Source of the DNA: [Clostridium] fimetarium
GTDB lineage: Bacteria; Bacillota; Clostridia; Lachnospirales; Lachnospiraceae
DNA length: 64,000 nt
Reading direction: 5' to 3'
Assembly (NCBI RefSeq): GCF_900111235.1
Contig: NZ_FOJI01000011.1
Location: 62,001 to 126,000 of the forward strand
Positions 17,635 through 27,502 of this stretch are shown here, piece after piece. A program made the position numbers and the translations under genes. Within the stretch, counting starts at the first letter, position 1; every line of letters begins with the position of its first letter. The notes beneath the pieces are model-generated. The model was not told where the DNA came from, did no database searches, and saw nothing but the letters and a program-made list of their open reading frames with translations.

Positions 17635-19443
17635 ATGGGTAGATTTTTTAGAGAAGACTGGAAGCTGCTTAAAAAGGGTGGAAGGAATATGTTCCTTTTT
17701 GAAATTTCATACAAGATGATTGCGGTGGCCGTTGTATATCCTTTGGTGATTTTATTGATGAATTTTGCAATTAAAATGGTCGGGGTACGATATTTAACAA
17801 ATGAGTACATTATTAAAGTTATTACAAATCCAATTGTGATATTTGCTTTAGTGTGCTCGTTTTTGACTATTGCGGTCTATTCTTTATATGAAATGATATT
17901 CATCTCCTCATGCTATGAATTTAAGAAAAAGCGTCATAGAGTATCGTTAGTTCAGACTGCACATATGTCATGGAAAATCTTTTCCAAGGTTTTTAAATTT
18001 AAGAATTGGATTTTAATACCTTTTACTTTAATATCTTTATTAGCAATTAATATAGTGGCTATTTTGAATTTGATTGTTTCAGGAACAACAAATAATTTGT
18101 GGGCTTCGTATGTTATGAAATGTTCTTGGAAGAGTTGGGTTATAATTATTTTTGTATCCTTATTAATCTATATTCCGTCTATTTTAGGATGTTTTGCAGT
18201 AAATATTTTTATGCTTGAAGATGAGAACTTTAAGGTGTGCTATAAAAAGAGCTTTCAAATAGTCAAAAAAAATATATTTAGAATATTTGGTACAATAGTA
18301 ATATATAATATTGCTATTGTATTTGTGATTATATTATTGTACGCGATTTTATCGGTGATACTTATAGCGGGAGTTAGAATCCTTGATATGGCATACATTG
18401 GAAGTGCTGTATATTTGTCTGCGCTTAGAATTTTCAGAAACGGTGTTAAAATGTTTTTGGTATTTATATCAGTTCCAGCTTCTTATACAGTGATCTGCAG
18501 GTTGTATTATAAAATATGTAAAGAAAATAAACATAATCGTTTACCAAACGTATTAGTGGAAAAGAAGCCAAAGAGAAATAGAATCGTACTTGTAATTTTG
18601 GTGGTTATGGCAATAACTTTAAATATTACCTATGTAGTTATGGCATTTAATAAGAATCCATTTGATAAGGTAGCTATCCTTAGTGATATTAAGATTACGG
18701 CGCATAGAGGAAGCTCTCTAAAGGCCCCAGAAAACACCCTTGCAGCGTTTGAAAAGGCAATAGAGGATATGGCTGACTATATTGAATTGGATGTTCAGCA
18801 GACAAAAGATGGAGCTATTATTGTGATGCATGATCCTAATGTATATCGAACAACAGGCGTAAATAATTTTGTATGGGAAATGACGTTACAGCAGGTGAAA
18901 GAACTAGATGCGGGTTCATTTTTCTCACAAGAATATACAGGCGAGAAAGTTCCTACCCTAAATGAAGTGATTAAGCTGGTAAAAGGAAAGGCAAAGCTAA
19001 ATATAGAAATCAAACCAAGTGGGCATGATTCAGATTTGGCAGAGAGTGTTGTAAAAATAATAGAGGACAATAATTTTAGTCAGGATTGTATTGTAACATC
19101 ATTTGATTATGGAACATTAAAGAAAGTGAAAGAAATTAATAAGGATATTGAAGTTGGATATATTCTTTCGGTTGCTTATGGAAATTTCTACAATATGGAT
19201 GATGTTGATTTCTTTAGTGTAAATGCATCTTTCTTATCAAAAATCACTGTGGATGCGATTCATAATGCAGGGAAACAAGTCCATGCGTGGACGGTAGACA
19301 ATACAGTTTCAATAAAAAATCTTGCAAATAAAGGTGTAGATAATATTATTACAGATGTTCCGATTGCTGCAAAGGAAGTCATATATTCAAGAAATACTAG
19401 TGAAACCCTCATAAATATGATAAAATATGTATTTAGTAATTGA
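17635..19443 (+). CDS. Glycerophosphodiester phosphodiesterase with N-terminal membrane domain
   Basis: A 602-residue protein. Residues 1-340 carry about seven to eight membrane spans typical of the GPDPase membrane domain (PF10110). Residues from about 350 form a GDPD TIM barrel, with AHRGSS at about 354, the metal-binding ELD(V) motif and HDPN. It hydrolyses glycerophosphodiesters to glycerol-3-phosphate plus an alcohol, probably at the membrane and outside the cell. The IITDVP end motif of the barrel is present. A GGAG site precedes the ATG. Confidence 0.85.
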   Translation: MGRFFREDWKLLKKGGRNMFLFEISYKMIAVAVVYPLVILLMNFAIKMVGVRYLTNEYIIKVITNPIVIFALVCSFLTIAVYSLYEMIFISSCYEFKKKRHRVSLVQTAHMSWKIFSKVFKFKNWILIPFTLISLLAINIVAILNLIVSGTTNNLWASYVMKCSWKSWVIIIFVSLLIYIPSILGCFAVNIFMLEDENFKVCYKKSFQIVKKNIFRIFGTIVIYNIAIVFVIILLYAILSVILIAGVRILDMAYIGSAVYLSALRIFRNGVKMFLVFISVPASYTVICRLYYKICKENKHNRLPNVLVEKKPKRNRIVLVILVVMAITLNITYVVMAFNKNPFDKVAILSDIKITAHRGSSLKAPENTLAAFEKAIEDMADYIELDVQQTKDGAIIVMHDPNVYRTTGVNNFVWEMTLQQVKELDAGSFFSQEYTGEKVPTLNEVIKLVKGKAKLNIEIKPSGHDSDLAESVVKIIEDNNFSQDCIVTSFDYGTLKKVKEINKDIEVGYILSVAYGNFYNMDDVDFFSVNASFLSKITVDAIHNAGKQVHAWTVDNTVSIKNLANKGVDNIITDVPIAAKEVIYSRNTSETLINMIKYVFSN

Positions 19444-19497
19444 GAAATAAAGCGAATCTGATTCGCGTTAAGTAAAATAGATGGGAGAAAAAGTCTT

Positions 19498-20742
19498 ATG
19501 GCAGAAACATTTGAAATGGCAGAAGAGGTTGAAAAGTTAATACTTCTAAGTGTAAAACTTCAAGAAGATGACGACACAGAAGAATCCTTAGATGAACTTG
19601 CGGAACTGGTTAGAACAGCAGGAGGTGAAACTGTTGGTAAAGTAGTTCAAAATAGAGAAAAAGTCCATCCAGGAACTTATATTGGAAAAGGAAAAATCGA
19701 AGAAGTAAAAGAATTGTTATGGCAACTTGGAGCAAGTGGTGTTGTGTGTGATGATGAATTATCACCAGCACAGATGAGAAATCTTGAGGCTGAACTTGAT
19801 ACAAAAGTCATGGATAGAACGCTTGTAATCCTTGATATATTTGCAAATAGAGCATTAACAAAAGAAGGTAAGATTCAAGTTGAATTGGCGCAGCTAAAAT
19901 ATCGTTCTTCAAGACTAGTGGGTCTAAGAAGTTCATTATCAAGACTTGGTGGAGGTATTGGAACAAGAGGCCCTGGTGAAAAGAAAATTGAAATGGATAG
20001 ACGTTTAATCAAAGATAGGATTGTACAGCTGAACAAAGAACTAGATGATGTTAAGTCTCATAGAGAGGTGACTAGACAACAAAGAAGCAAAATCTGTTCT
20101 ACTGTAATTTCAATTGTAGGATATACGAATTCTGGTAAATCGACATTGTTAAATAAGTTAACAGATGCCGGAGTCCTTTCTGAGAACAAGCTGTTTGCAA
20201 CGCTTGATCCAACAACTAGAAACCTACTACTTCCTAGTAAAGAGCAGGTACTTATCACGGATACAGTTGGTTTTATAAGAAAGCTTCCTCATAATTTGAT
20301 TGATGCATTTAGAGGAACATTAGAGGAAGCAAAGTACGCTGATATCATTATTCATGTTGTGGATAGTTCTAATCCAGATATGGAAAAACAGATGGCAATC
20401 GTGTATGAAACTTTAAGTGATTTAGGAGTTAGCAATAAACCTATAATTACTTTATTTAATAAAAGTGACAAATTAGAAGATAAGCCTATATTTAAGGATT
20501 TTATGGCCGATGTTACACTTCAAGGTTCAGCAATGACTGGAGAAGGATTAGACAAATTAAAAGAGATTATAGACGATTTGCTTAGGGAAAAAAAGATCTA
20601 TGTGGAACGTTGTTATCCATTTAGTGAAGCTGCAAAGATACAGATTATTAGAAAGTACGGTCAGTTGATAAGCGAAGAATATACGGAGAACGGTATTGAA
20701 GTTAAGGCGTTTGTACCTAAGGAAGTATATAGTCAAGTTTAA
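19498..20742 (+). CDS. hflX: GTPase HflX
   Basis: A 414-residue GTPase. The N-terminal nucleotide-binding-like domain has the DELSPAQMRNLE motif. A linker carries the GGGIGTRGPGE motif, and the G domain has G1 GYTNSGKST, the DTVGFIRKLP switch and the NKSD specificity motif. HflX binds 50S subunits and splits or rescues stalled ribosomes under stress in bacteria studied. A short inverted repeat GCGAAT-CTG-ATTCGC (19452-19466) lies in its leader. thyA starts 17 nt after its stop. Confidence 0.9.
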   Translation: MAETFEMAEEVEKLILLSVKLQEDDDTEESLDELAELVRTAGGETVGKVVQNREKVHPGTYIGKGKIEEVKELLWQLGASGVVCDDELSPAQMRNLEAELDTKVMDRTLVILDIFANRALTKEGKIQVELAQLKYRSSRLVGLRSSLSRLGGGIGTRGPGEKKIEMDRRLIKDRIVQLNKELDDVKSHREVTRQQRSKICSTVISIVGYTNSGKSTLLNKLTDAGVLSENKLFATLDPTTRNLLLPSKEQVLITDTVGFIRKLPHNLIDAFRGTLEEAKYADIIIHVVDSSNPDMEKQMAIVYETLSDLGVSNKPIITLFNKSDKLEDKPIFKDFMADVTLQGSAMTGEGLDKLKEIIDDLLREKKIYVERCYPFSEAAKIQIIRKYGQLISEEYTENGIEVKAFVPKEVYSQV

Positions 20743-20759
20743 GGAGGGATTAAGGACAT

Positions 20760-21590
20760 ATGAGTTTTGCAGATGGTTTATTTATTAATATGTGTAAGGA
20801 TATTCTTGAAAATGGAGTTAGTACGGAAGGTGAGAAGGTAAGACCAAAGTGGGACGACGGCTCATCTGCATATACAATTAAAAAATTTTGTGTAGTGAAT
20901 CGATATGATTTATCAAAAGAATTTCCGGCCATTACGCTCAGAAGAACGGCATTTAAGAGCTGTATAGATGAAGTTCTTTGGATATGGCAGAAAAAATCGA
21001 ATAATGTGAAGGATTTAAATAGTCACATTTGGGATAGTTGGGCAGACGAAGATGGTTCGATTGGTAAAGCATATGGATATCAGTTAGGCGTAAAGCATAA
21101 GTATAAAGAGGGCGAAATGGACCAAGTTGACAGAGTCCTTTTTGATCTAAAAAATAATCCATATAGCAGAAGGATTATGACTAATCTATATGTGCATCAG
21201 GATTTACATGAGATGAATCTATATCCTTGTGCATATAGTATGACATTTAATGTAACCGATAATAAGTTGAATGCTATTTTGAATCAGCGTTCACAAGATA
21301 TTCTCGCAGCAAATAATTGGAATGTTGTTCAATATGCAGTGCTACTTCATATGATAGCGCAAGTAAGCGGACTTGAAGTGGGCGAACTCGTTCATGTGAT
21401 TGCAGATGCACATATATATGATAGACATATTCCAATCATTAAGGAACTGATTGAACGACCAACATTTGACGCACCTATCTTTCATATAAATCCTGAAATT
21501 AAGGATTTTTATGAATTTAAAACTGATGATTTTTCACTTGAAAATTATCAGTTTGGTCCACAAGTTAAAGGGATTCCAGTTGCTGTTTGA
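20760..21590 (+). CDS. thyA: Thymidylate synthase
   Basis: A 276-residue ThyA with the catalytic Cys157 in LYPCAYS, the RRTAF phrase near the phosphate-binding loop, the QRSQDIL segment and the HIYDRH motif. It methylates dUMP to dTMP using methylene-tetrahydrofolate, leaving dihydrofolate. The folate reductase gene directly downstream regenerates the cofactor, so the pair is functionally matched. AAGGAGGG precedes the ATG. Confidence 0.93.
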   Translation: MSFADGLFINMCKDILENGVSTEGEKVRPKWDDGSSAYTIKKFCVVNRYDLSKEFPAITLRRTAFKSCIDEVLWIWQKKSNNVKDLNSHIWDSWADEDGSIGKAYGYQLGVKHKYKEGEMDQVDRVLFDLKNNPYSRRIMTNLYVHQDLHEMNLYPCAYSMTFNVTDNKLNAILNQRSQDILAANNWNVVQYAVLLHMIAQVSGLEVGELVHVIADAHIYDRHIPIIKELIERPTFDAPIFHINPEIKDFYEFKTDDFSLENYQFGPQVKGIPVAV

Positions 21591-21641
21591 TTTTAGGCTT
21601 ATGTTATTTAAATTACGAATAAATTGGAGGATAATACTTAT

Positions 21642-22130
21642 ATGAATATAATTGTGGCAGTAGATAAAAATTGGTCTATAGGATGTAAGGGAAAGCTTTT
21701 GATTAGCATTCCAGAAGATATGCAGCTTTTTAGAAAAGAGACGACAAATAAGGTAGTGGTCATGGGAAGAAAGACATTAGAAAGCTTTTCCAATGGACTT
21801 CCACTAAAAAATAGAACTAATATTGTAATAACAAGTGATAAGAGTTATAATGTCAAAGATGCAATCATATGCCATAGCATAGAAGAAGCATTGGAAGAAA
21901 TAAAAAAATATGCAAGTGAAGACGTATATGTAATTGGTGGAGAAACCATCTACAGACAATTACTTCCATATTGTGATATGGCACACATAACTAAAATAGA
22001 TTACGAATATGATGCCGATACACGATTCCCTAATTTAGACGAAATGCCTGAATGGTCAATTGTGGAAAGAAGTGATGAACGTACCTATTTTGATTTGGAA
22101 TATGAATTTTTAAAGTACGCCAGAAAGTAA
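21642..22130 (+). CDS. folA: Dihydrofolate reductase
   Basis: A 162-residue enzyme with the N-terminal MNIIVAVDKNWSIG (Met20-loop region), VVMGRKTLES and VIGGETIYRQLLPYCD motifs of DHFR. It reduces dihydrofolate to tetrahydrofolate with NADPH and recycles the product of the upstream ThyA. ATG 21642 is chosen because GGAGG at 21626-21630 precedes it; the in-frame TTG at 21624 overlaps that site. Confidence 0.9.
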   Translation: MNIIVAVDKNWSIGCKGKLLISIPEDMQLFRKETTNKVVVMGRKTLESFSNGLPLKNRTNIVITSDKSYNVKDAIICHSIEEALEEIKKYASEDVYVIGGETIYRQLLPYCDMAHITKIDYEYDADTRFPNLDEMPEWSIVERSDERTYFDLEYEFLKYARK

Positions 22131-22183
22131 AAAATGATTAAAACAGTTATTCAAAGAGTAGTATCTATGAAAGGGGTAGAGTA

Positions 22184-23848
22184 ATGTTTTGTACAAAATG
22201 TGGAACAAATGTAAGTGAGGGTATTTTTTGCCCAAAATGTGGAAATAGAATCATAACAGCAGCACCAGAGGTGACAATAGGAACACCAACAGAGATGCCA
22301 GTGACACCAGAGGCAACAGTAGGAACACCACAGATGCCAATGACTCAAGATACACCAGTAGGGACACCAGTTGAGAATGCATTCTCATTTGGAATAGAAA
22401 AACCAATTAAGAAAAAGAAAAAATGGCCTAAAGTTGTAGGAATCATGGCAGCAGTTTTAATTGTACTAGGAGTCGCAGGTTATTTTGTTTATCCAATGAT
22501 TCTGCCAATTATTAGTCCTAAGGCATATGCCGTGTCAGCACTTAAAAATACAACTTCAAAGCTTGCAAATAATGTAGATACTGTAATAACAAATACTGAT
22601 TTTTCAGCGGCGACAACACCTCAAGAGGTTTCAATGACCTTACAACTTGACAAACTTGATATTCAAAGTGGTACCGTTCTTTCTGATTTCAGCGGAAAAA
22701 ATGTTACAATGACAATTCAAGTTTCACCAAGTGACCAAGTTGAAACAGGGACGATTACGCTAGGAACTAGTGGCGTATCAGCATTATCAGTTCAATTTTA
22801 CATAGACGCTTCAACGATTACGTTTAAGATACCAGAACTTTCAAGTCAGACATTTTCGATGGATATATCATCATTTTCAGATAATTCAGACTATTCTTAC
22901 AGTGAAATTTCTGGTATGTTGGGTTCTTTAACTGCTTCTGATATTCAAGAATATATGGATCAGTATTCACCTCTAATCAAAGCAGTTGTACAAGATACGA
23001 TTAAAGGACTAGACACTATAATTGATAATGCAGATTATAAAAGAACTGATAGTAAAACATATGAATCTGAAAATGGAAATATGAAGGTATCTGTTTATGA
23101 TATTGTTATTAGTGAAGCGACAATCAAAAAAGGTATTTTAGCAATTATAAATAATATTTTCAATGATAAGGAATTAAGTTCATACGTTAGCTTACTCACA
23201 TTAGGTACTGGCCAAACAAAACAGTCATTGATTACTGAAGTAGCAAGCGCTGAGTTAGGTATTGATAAAATTCAATTTACAGTATATATCAATAATAAAA
23301 AAGAAATCGTTAAGACTATTTTTGATTTAAATAAAATAACCGGTGATGATGCTGCATTTTCAGTAGAATTTATTGGTAAAGATAGTATTTATGATTATGT
23401 AGTAACCAACATGTCAATCGAGGGAACTACCGCTAAATTAATTGCAAAGAATGAAGCCAATGAGTTTTATTATGGAGCAGATGTTCGCCCAGATCAAACA
23501 ACATACAAAGACCAGTTTTTAACCTTTGGAATTCAGGGTAAGACTCAAAAATCAGGAAGTGACGTTAATATAACAATTGATAAAATGTTTGCGACTGGAA
23601 GCATAGAGGGAGAAGATTTTGATATTGCTCTTTCAGGTAACACTTCGACAAAAGCTATTTCATCAGTACCATCAAAGAGCTCAAGCTTTTCTAAAGCAAT
23701 TGATGTTGAATATATAACAACAACCCAGGAAAAAGCAATTCTTACAGAAATGGCAACTAATATTCCTAAATTGAAAGGTAAACTTCCAGATAGCTTAGTA
23801 AGCCAAATGACTACATATGTAAATTCCGAGTTGGCAACATTAAAATAA
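22184..23848 (+). CDS. Zinc-ribbon membrane-anchored protein with large outer domain
   Basis: A 554-residue protein. Residues 1-22 form a zinc ribbon (CTKC and CPKC pairs). Residues 28-65 are a Pro/Thr-rich linker with imperfect repeats of the phrase VGTP. A basic KKKKK patch precedes one membrane span (about 85-108), and the remaining 445 residues are probably outside the cell, Ser/Thr/Asp-rich and beta-like. This layout is common in Firmicutes surface proteins of unknown role. GGGG precedes the ATG. Confidence 0.7.
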   Translation: MFCTKCGTNVSEGIFCPKCGNRIITAAPEVTIGTPTEMPVTPEATVGTPQMPMTQDTPVGTPVENAFSFGIEKPIKKKKKWPKVVGIMAAVLIVLGVAGYFVYPMILPIISPKAYAVSALKNTTSKLANNVDTVITNTDFSAATTPQEVSMTLQLDKLDIQSGTVLSDFSGKNVTMTIQVSPSDQVETGTITLGTSGVSALSVQFYIDASTITFKIPELSSQTFSMDISSFSDNSDYSYSEISGMLGSLTASDIQEYMDQYSPLIKAVVQDTIKGLDTIIDNADYKRTDSKTYESENGNMKVSVYDIVISEATIKKGILAIINNIFNDKELSSYVSLLTLGTGQTKQSLITEVASAELGIDKIQFTVYINNKKEIVKTIFDLNKITGDDAAFSVEFIGKDSIYDYVVTNMSIEGTTAKLIAKNEANEFYYGADVRPDQTTYKDQFLTFGIQGKTQKSGSDVNITIDKMFATGSIEGEDFDIALSGNTSTKAISSVPSKSSSFSKAIDVEYITTTQEKAILTEMATNIPKLKGKLPDSLVSQMTTYVNSELATLK

Positions 23849-23875
23849 TTTAATAGATACAATGGAGGACACAAA

Positions 23876-24946
23876 ATGTTAAACATCAGATTTGAAAAAA
23901 CAACTACTCCAAAGCCAATTCCAGGGGCAGAAAACCCTTTGACTTTTGGAACAATCTTTACAGACCATATGTTTGTAATGGATTATGCAACAGGAAAGGG
24001 TTGGCATGATGCACGTATTGTACCTTATGCACCAATTTCATTAGATCCATCAGCTATGGTATTCCATTACGGACAGGAAATGTTCGAAGGTTTGAAAGCA
24101 TATAAGACGGAAGATGGAAAAACTTTGTTATTCCGCCCTGACAAGAATATTGAGAGAGCAAATAACACAAATAAGAGAATTTGTATTCCCGAAATTTCAG
24201 AATCAGATTTCTTAGATGCAATAAAAGCGATTGTAAAAGAAGAGGAAGCTTGGATTCCAACAAAACCAGGTACATCTTTATATATTAGACCATTTATTAT
24301 TGCAACAGATCCATACCTTGGTGTTAGACCATCTGATACATATCAGCTTATTATTATTCTTTCACCAGTAGGCGCTTATTACAAAGAAGGCCTTGATCCA
24401 GTTAAAATATGGATCGAAGACGAATATGTTCGTGCTGTAAAAGGCGGTTTAGGAGAAGCAAAAACAGGCGCTAATTACGTTGCGAGCTTAGCATCACAGG
24501 TAAAAGCGCATAAAGAAGGATATTCACAAGTATTATGGTTAGATGGCGTTCATAGAAAATATATTGAAGAAGTTGGAGCAATGAATATATTCTTTAAAAT
24601 CAACGGAACAATTATAACTCCTATGTTAAATGGAAGCATCTTACCAGGTGTCACTAGAAATTCAGCTATCCAACTTTGCAAACACTGGGGACTGCCAGTA
24701 GAAGAAAGACAGGTTTCAGTGGAAGAATTGATTGATGCTGCGAAAACCGGAGCACTTGAAGAAGTTTTTGGAACAGGAACAGCAGCGGTTATTTCACCAG
24801 TAGGTGAATTGAGATTTGAAGATGATATCATGAAGATTAGTGATGGTGGAATTGGAGAAATAAGTCAAAAGTTATATGACACAATTACTGGAATTCAATT
24901 AGGTAAAATAAAAGATGAATTTGGTTGGACAGTAGAAGTTAATTAA
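23876..24946 (+). CDS. ilvE: Branched-chain amino acid aminotransferase
   Basis: A 356-residue fold-type IV PLP enzyme of the longer BCAT group. Visible motifs are FHYGQEMFEGLKAY, RPDKNIERANN, the PLP-lysine region GEAKTGANY (about residue 196), EVGAMNIFF and the GTGTAAVISPVG loop. It performs the last step of Leu, Ile and Val synthesis and the first of their breakdown. GGAGG precedes the ATG by 7 nt. A strong terminator follows the gene. Confidence 0.92.
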   Translation: MLNIRFEKTTTPKPIPGAENPLTFGTIFTDHMFVMDYATGKGWHDARIVPYAPISLDPSAMVFHYGQEMFEGLKAYKTEDGKTLLFRPDKNIERANNTNKRICIPEISESDFLDAIKAIVKEEEAWIPTKPGTSLYIRPFIIATDPYLGVRPSDTYQLIIILSPVGAYYKEGLDPVKIWIEDEYVRAVKGGLGEAKTGANYVASLASQVKAHKEGYSQVLWLDGVHRKYIEEVGAMNIFFKINGTIITPMLNGSILPGVTRNSAIQLCKHWGLPVEERQVSVEELIDAAKTGALEEVFGTGTAAVISPVGELRFEDDIMKISDGGIGEISQKLYDTITGIQLGKIKDEFGWTVEVN

Positions 24947-24977
24947 GACAAAAGATACAAACATATATAAAAGCTAT

Positions 24978-25023
24978 TAAAAAGGTTCGAAAAATGATAT
25001 TACTCATTTTTCGAACCTTTTTA
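24978..25023. terminator. Bidirectional intrinsic terminator
   Basis: A long stem (arms AAAAGGTTCGAAAAATGA and its complement) with A and T runs on its two sides lies between convergent ilvE and the SleC-like gene. Confidence 0.88.
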
Positions 25024-25039
25024 CGTTAATAGATATCGT

Positions 25040-26311
25040 TTATTCAAGCTCTGCAATACGGCTGAGTTTGACAAACATATCTGAGATTTTATACCAAGTA
25101 GGATAATCGACAACACCTGTTTCTGGTAATTTGAATATTTTCTGAAAAGCTTTCACAGCCTCAGCTGTTTTTTCACCAAATTTGCCATCCGCTGATAGAA
25201 GCGGAATTGCATTGTAATTTTGACTGATACGATTCAATTGTTCCTGCATTTGCTGTACCTTTGGACCGGAGGTACCAATATCTAGGTTTGCACCAGGCCA
25301 TGAGGAAGGAACTCCTGCAATTTCTTCAGCAGTATTAATATACATGGTATCTCCATAATAGTAATGAATAATTTCAATAGGTTTATAATTTTGATCACCT
25401 AAGTATTTACTGCCCCATTGACTTAACCAGTTTGGACAAGATACTCTCTTTCCATCGCAATACTGAGTTAAAATAGGTTGTTTCACGTTAGGCCTTGACA
25501 GATAGCTTGCAAATATTTCATCAACAGCAATCGATATATTTTGAAATATATTTCTGCCGTTCATCCATTTGTGATCAAATGCGGTTGAAGAAGTGATCGT
25601 AAAGTTATATCCGCTGTTTCTATACCATTCTGTATATACTCGATTGAGAGTAAATGACATGATGGCAAGAATATTGGCTCTTAGAGTTGATTCTGGCCAA
25701 GTGGAGTAGATTTCACTACTGGCCACATTTTTAATATAATCTCGATAACGTACATAATGATTTTCAGCGGTCGAATCAGTAGGTACACCGTCATGAACTA
25801 CTACAAATTCCGGGATAACAACACGACTAAGAACAATTTCCCCAGGTTGGCCAACTGGTTTTATTTCACTTTCAGCAATTTTTGGTGGGTAATATCCATA
25901 TAAGGTATGTGCTGGAATTACTATGGCGACGGGACTTGCAACAGGTGCTAATGGAACTAAGTTGACATCTTGTAAGGAAGTCTCTGTTGGAAGTAAATTT
26001 GAACCGGAAACGGTGCATGGCTCAAATCCAGGTGCATTTACTGTAATGTTATACTCAGAATATGGTTGGTTATTACCGGGAGCCATACTATATTCAAGAG
26101 GTGGAGCAGGAAGTACAATGATTTCCGTTTGTCCTTGTGAATCCGAAATCAGCTTTTCGATAACGCCATTTGGATCACCTGTGTATGAGATTGTTACTAC
26201 AGCATCCTTAATGGGCTCATTCGTTGTTTTTGAAATTACATTTACCTGAAGATTTCCTTTATCTACAGAATTTGGGGGTGTTTCTAATGTATGGATATAG
26301 TTAACATTCAT
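25040..26311 (-). CDS. sleC: SleC-like spore cortex-lytic / peptidoglycan-binding protein
   Basis: A 423-residue protein. Residues 10-130 resemble a carboxypeptidase-regulatory-like beta domain. The middle part (about 175-320) contains YIKNVASSEIYSTWPES and TQYCDGK, the SpoIID-type arrangement seen in clostridial SleC. The C-terminus (from about 350) is a peptidoglycan-binding type 1 domain (DGKFGEKTAEAVKAFQ). SleC degrades spore cortex peptidoglycan during germination and is made as a proenzyme. No signal peptide is visible, which fits mother-cell synthesis. Start 26311 has GAGG at good spacing; ATG 26323 does not. Confidence 0.72.
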   Translation of the reverse strand: MNVNYIHTLETPPNSVDKGNLQVNVISKTTNEPIKDAVVTISYTGDPNGVIEKLISDSQGQTEIIVLPAPPLEYSMAPGNNQPYSEYNITVNAPGFEPCTVSGSNLLPTETSLQDVNLVPLAPVASPVAIVIPAHTLYGYYPPKIAESEIKPVGQPGEIVLSRVVIPEFVVVHDGVPTDSTAENHYVRYRDYIKNVASSEIYSTWPESTLRANILAIMSFTLNRVYTEWYRNSGYNFTITSSTAFDHKWMNGRNIFQNISIAVDEIFASYLSRPNVKQPILTQYCDGKRVSCPNWLSQWGSKYLGDQNYKPIEIIHYYYGDTMYINTAEEIAGVPSSWPGANLDIGTSGPKVQQMQEQLNRISQNYNAIPLLSADGKFGEKTAEAVKAFQKIFKLPETGVVDYPTWYKISDMFVKLSRIAELE

Positions 26312-26458
26312 AGATAACCTCATTTGATTAATCTATACTAATATATTTTGCAAATTTCAAAAAGTGCTTACTTTTAAAGTATCAGATAGAAATTTTGTGC
26401 ATAAATTAATGTATGAATACGGAAATAAATCTGCAAAGTCAGATAGATAGGAGTTAAA

Positions 26459-27400
26459 TTGGCACAATATAAAGTAGCGATTGACGCGGGGCACGGTGGA
26501 AGTGATAGTGGTGCTGTATTCGGCGGTAGAAAAGAAAAAGATGATACACTAAAGTTAGCAAATGCTGTTGGTAAAGAACTTGAGAAAAGTGGGGTAGATG
26601 TATACTATATTAGAACAACCGATGAATATGAAACACCATTTAAAAAAGCCACAGATGCAAACAACTCAGGAGCAGATTATTTTCTATCAATTCATAGAAA
26701 TTCTTCAGATATACCAGATCAATATACTGGTGCTCAATCATTAGTCTATGATGATAGTGGAATAAAAGCAAAGATGGCAAGAAACATTAATTCAGAGCTT
26801 GAAAAAGTTGGATTCAAGGACCTTGGTGTTGATGAGCGACCTAATTTGGTTGTCCTCAAGCGTACAAAGATGCCATCAGTTCTTGCAGAAGTTGGATTTA
26901 TTAATAATAAAAACGACAATGAACTTTTCGACAATAACTTTGATGCAATTGCAAAGGCAATTGCAGATGGAGTTTTGAAGACAATTAATCCTAAGAGCCA
27001 AACAACGATTAGTTATGGCGAAAACGGTAATCAAGATAGACAAGATGATATGAATGATCGAGATATGAATGATCGAGATATGAATGGTCGAGATATGAAT
27101 GACCGTGATATGGATAGCCGCGACATGAATGACCGCGAGAATAAGCCTTGGAAATTCGATGATCGTAATGATGGTGACCTTGGGGAAAAATTATATCGTG
27201 TTCAAGTTGGTGCATATAGAAATAAAGAATCAGCTGATAGAATGTTAAATGCGTTATTAATTGAAGGATTTCCTGCATTTATAGTCTATGACGATGGAAT
27301 CTATAAAGTTCAAGTAGGAGCATTTAGATTCCTTGCAAATGCAATCAAGATGGAAGATAGACTTCGAAAATTCAGATATAACACGTATATCACTGTATAA
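26459..27400 (+). CDS. N-acetylmuramoyl-L-alanine amidase with SPOR domain
   Basis: A 313-residue protein. The Amidase_3 domain (residues 1-180) has the zinc-binding IDAGHGG, the catalytic-domain phrase FLSIHRN, and EVGFINN. A linker of six DMNDR-type repeats (27047-27136) joins it to a C-terminal SPOR domain (about 240-313) with two RVQVGA/KVQVGA strands. It cuts the amide between muramic acid and peptide. There is no signal peptide, suggesting a spore-related or non-classical route. The start is TTG with TAGGAG upstream. The gene is divergent from sleC. Confidence 0.85.
   Translation: MAQYKVAIDAGHGGSDSGAVFGGRKEKDDTLKLANAVGKELEKSGVDVYYIRTTDEYETPFKKATDANNSGADYFLSIHRNSSDIPDQYTGAQSLVYDDSGIKAKMARNINSELEKVGFKDLGVDERPNLVVLKRTKMPSVLAEVGFINNKNDNELFDNNFDAIAKAIADGVLKTINPKSQTTISYGENGNQDRQDDMNDRDMNDRDMNGRDMNDRDMDSRDMNDRENKPWKFDDRNDGDLGEKLYRVQVGAYRNKESADRMLNALLIEGFPAFIVYDDGIYKVQVGAFRFLANAIKMEDRLRKFRYNTYITV
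27047..27136 (+). repeat. 15-bp coding tandem repeat, six copies
   Basis: Six consecutive 15-bp units based on GATATGAATGATCGA encode DMNDR repeats in the amidase linker. The later copies drift in sequence mostly at silent or conservative positions, so the repeat is kept in frame. Confidence 0.9.
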
Positions 27401-27451
27401 AAATAAAAAAGGATTATATGATAAAATTTTTCAATATTCCTTCAAATTTAA

Positions 27452-27500
27452 AAACCCCATTCATATAACAATTCCTAAATGTTATATGAATGGGATTTTT
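27452..27500. terminator. Bidirectional intrinsic terminator
   Basis: Arms CCCATTCATATAACA and TGTTATATGAATGGG pair perfectly, with A-run before and T-run after. It separates the convergent amidase gene and the minus-strand gene. Confidence 0.88.
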
Positions 27501-27502
27501 AA

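Noticed and set aside
24978-25023. tRNA T-arm signal (GGTTCGA)
   Set aside because: The motif is inside a simple long terminator stem, with no acceptor or anticodon arms.
27047-27136. CRISPR or minisatellite outside a gene
   Set aside because: The repeat is in frame and encodes a protein linker.
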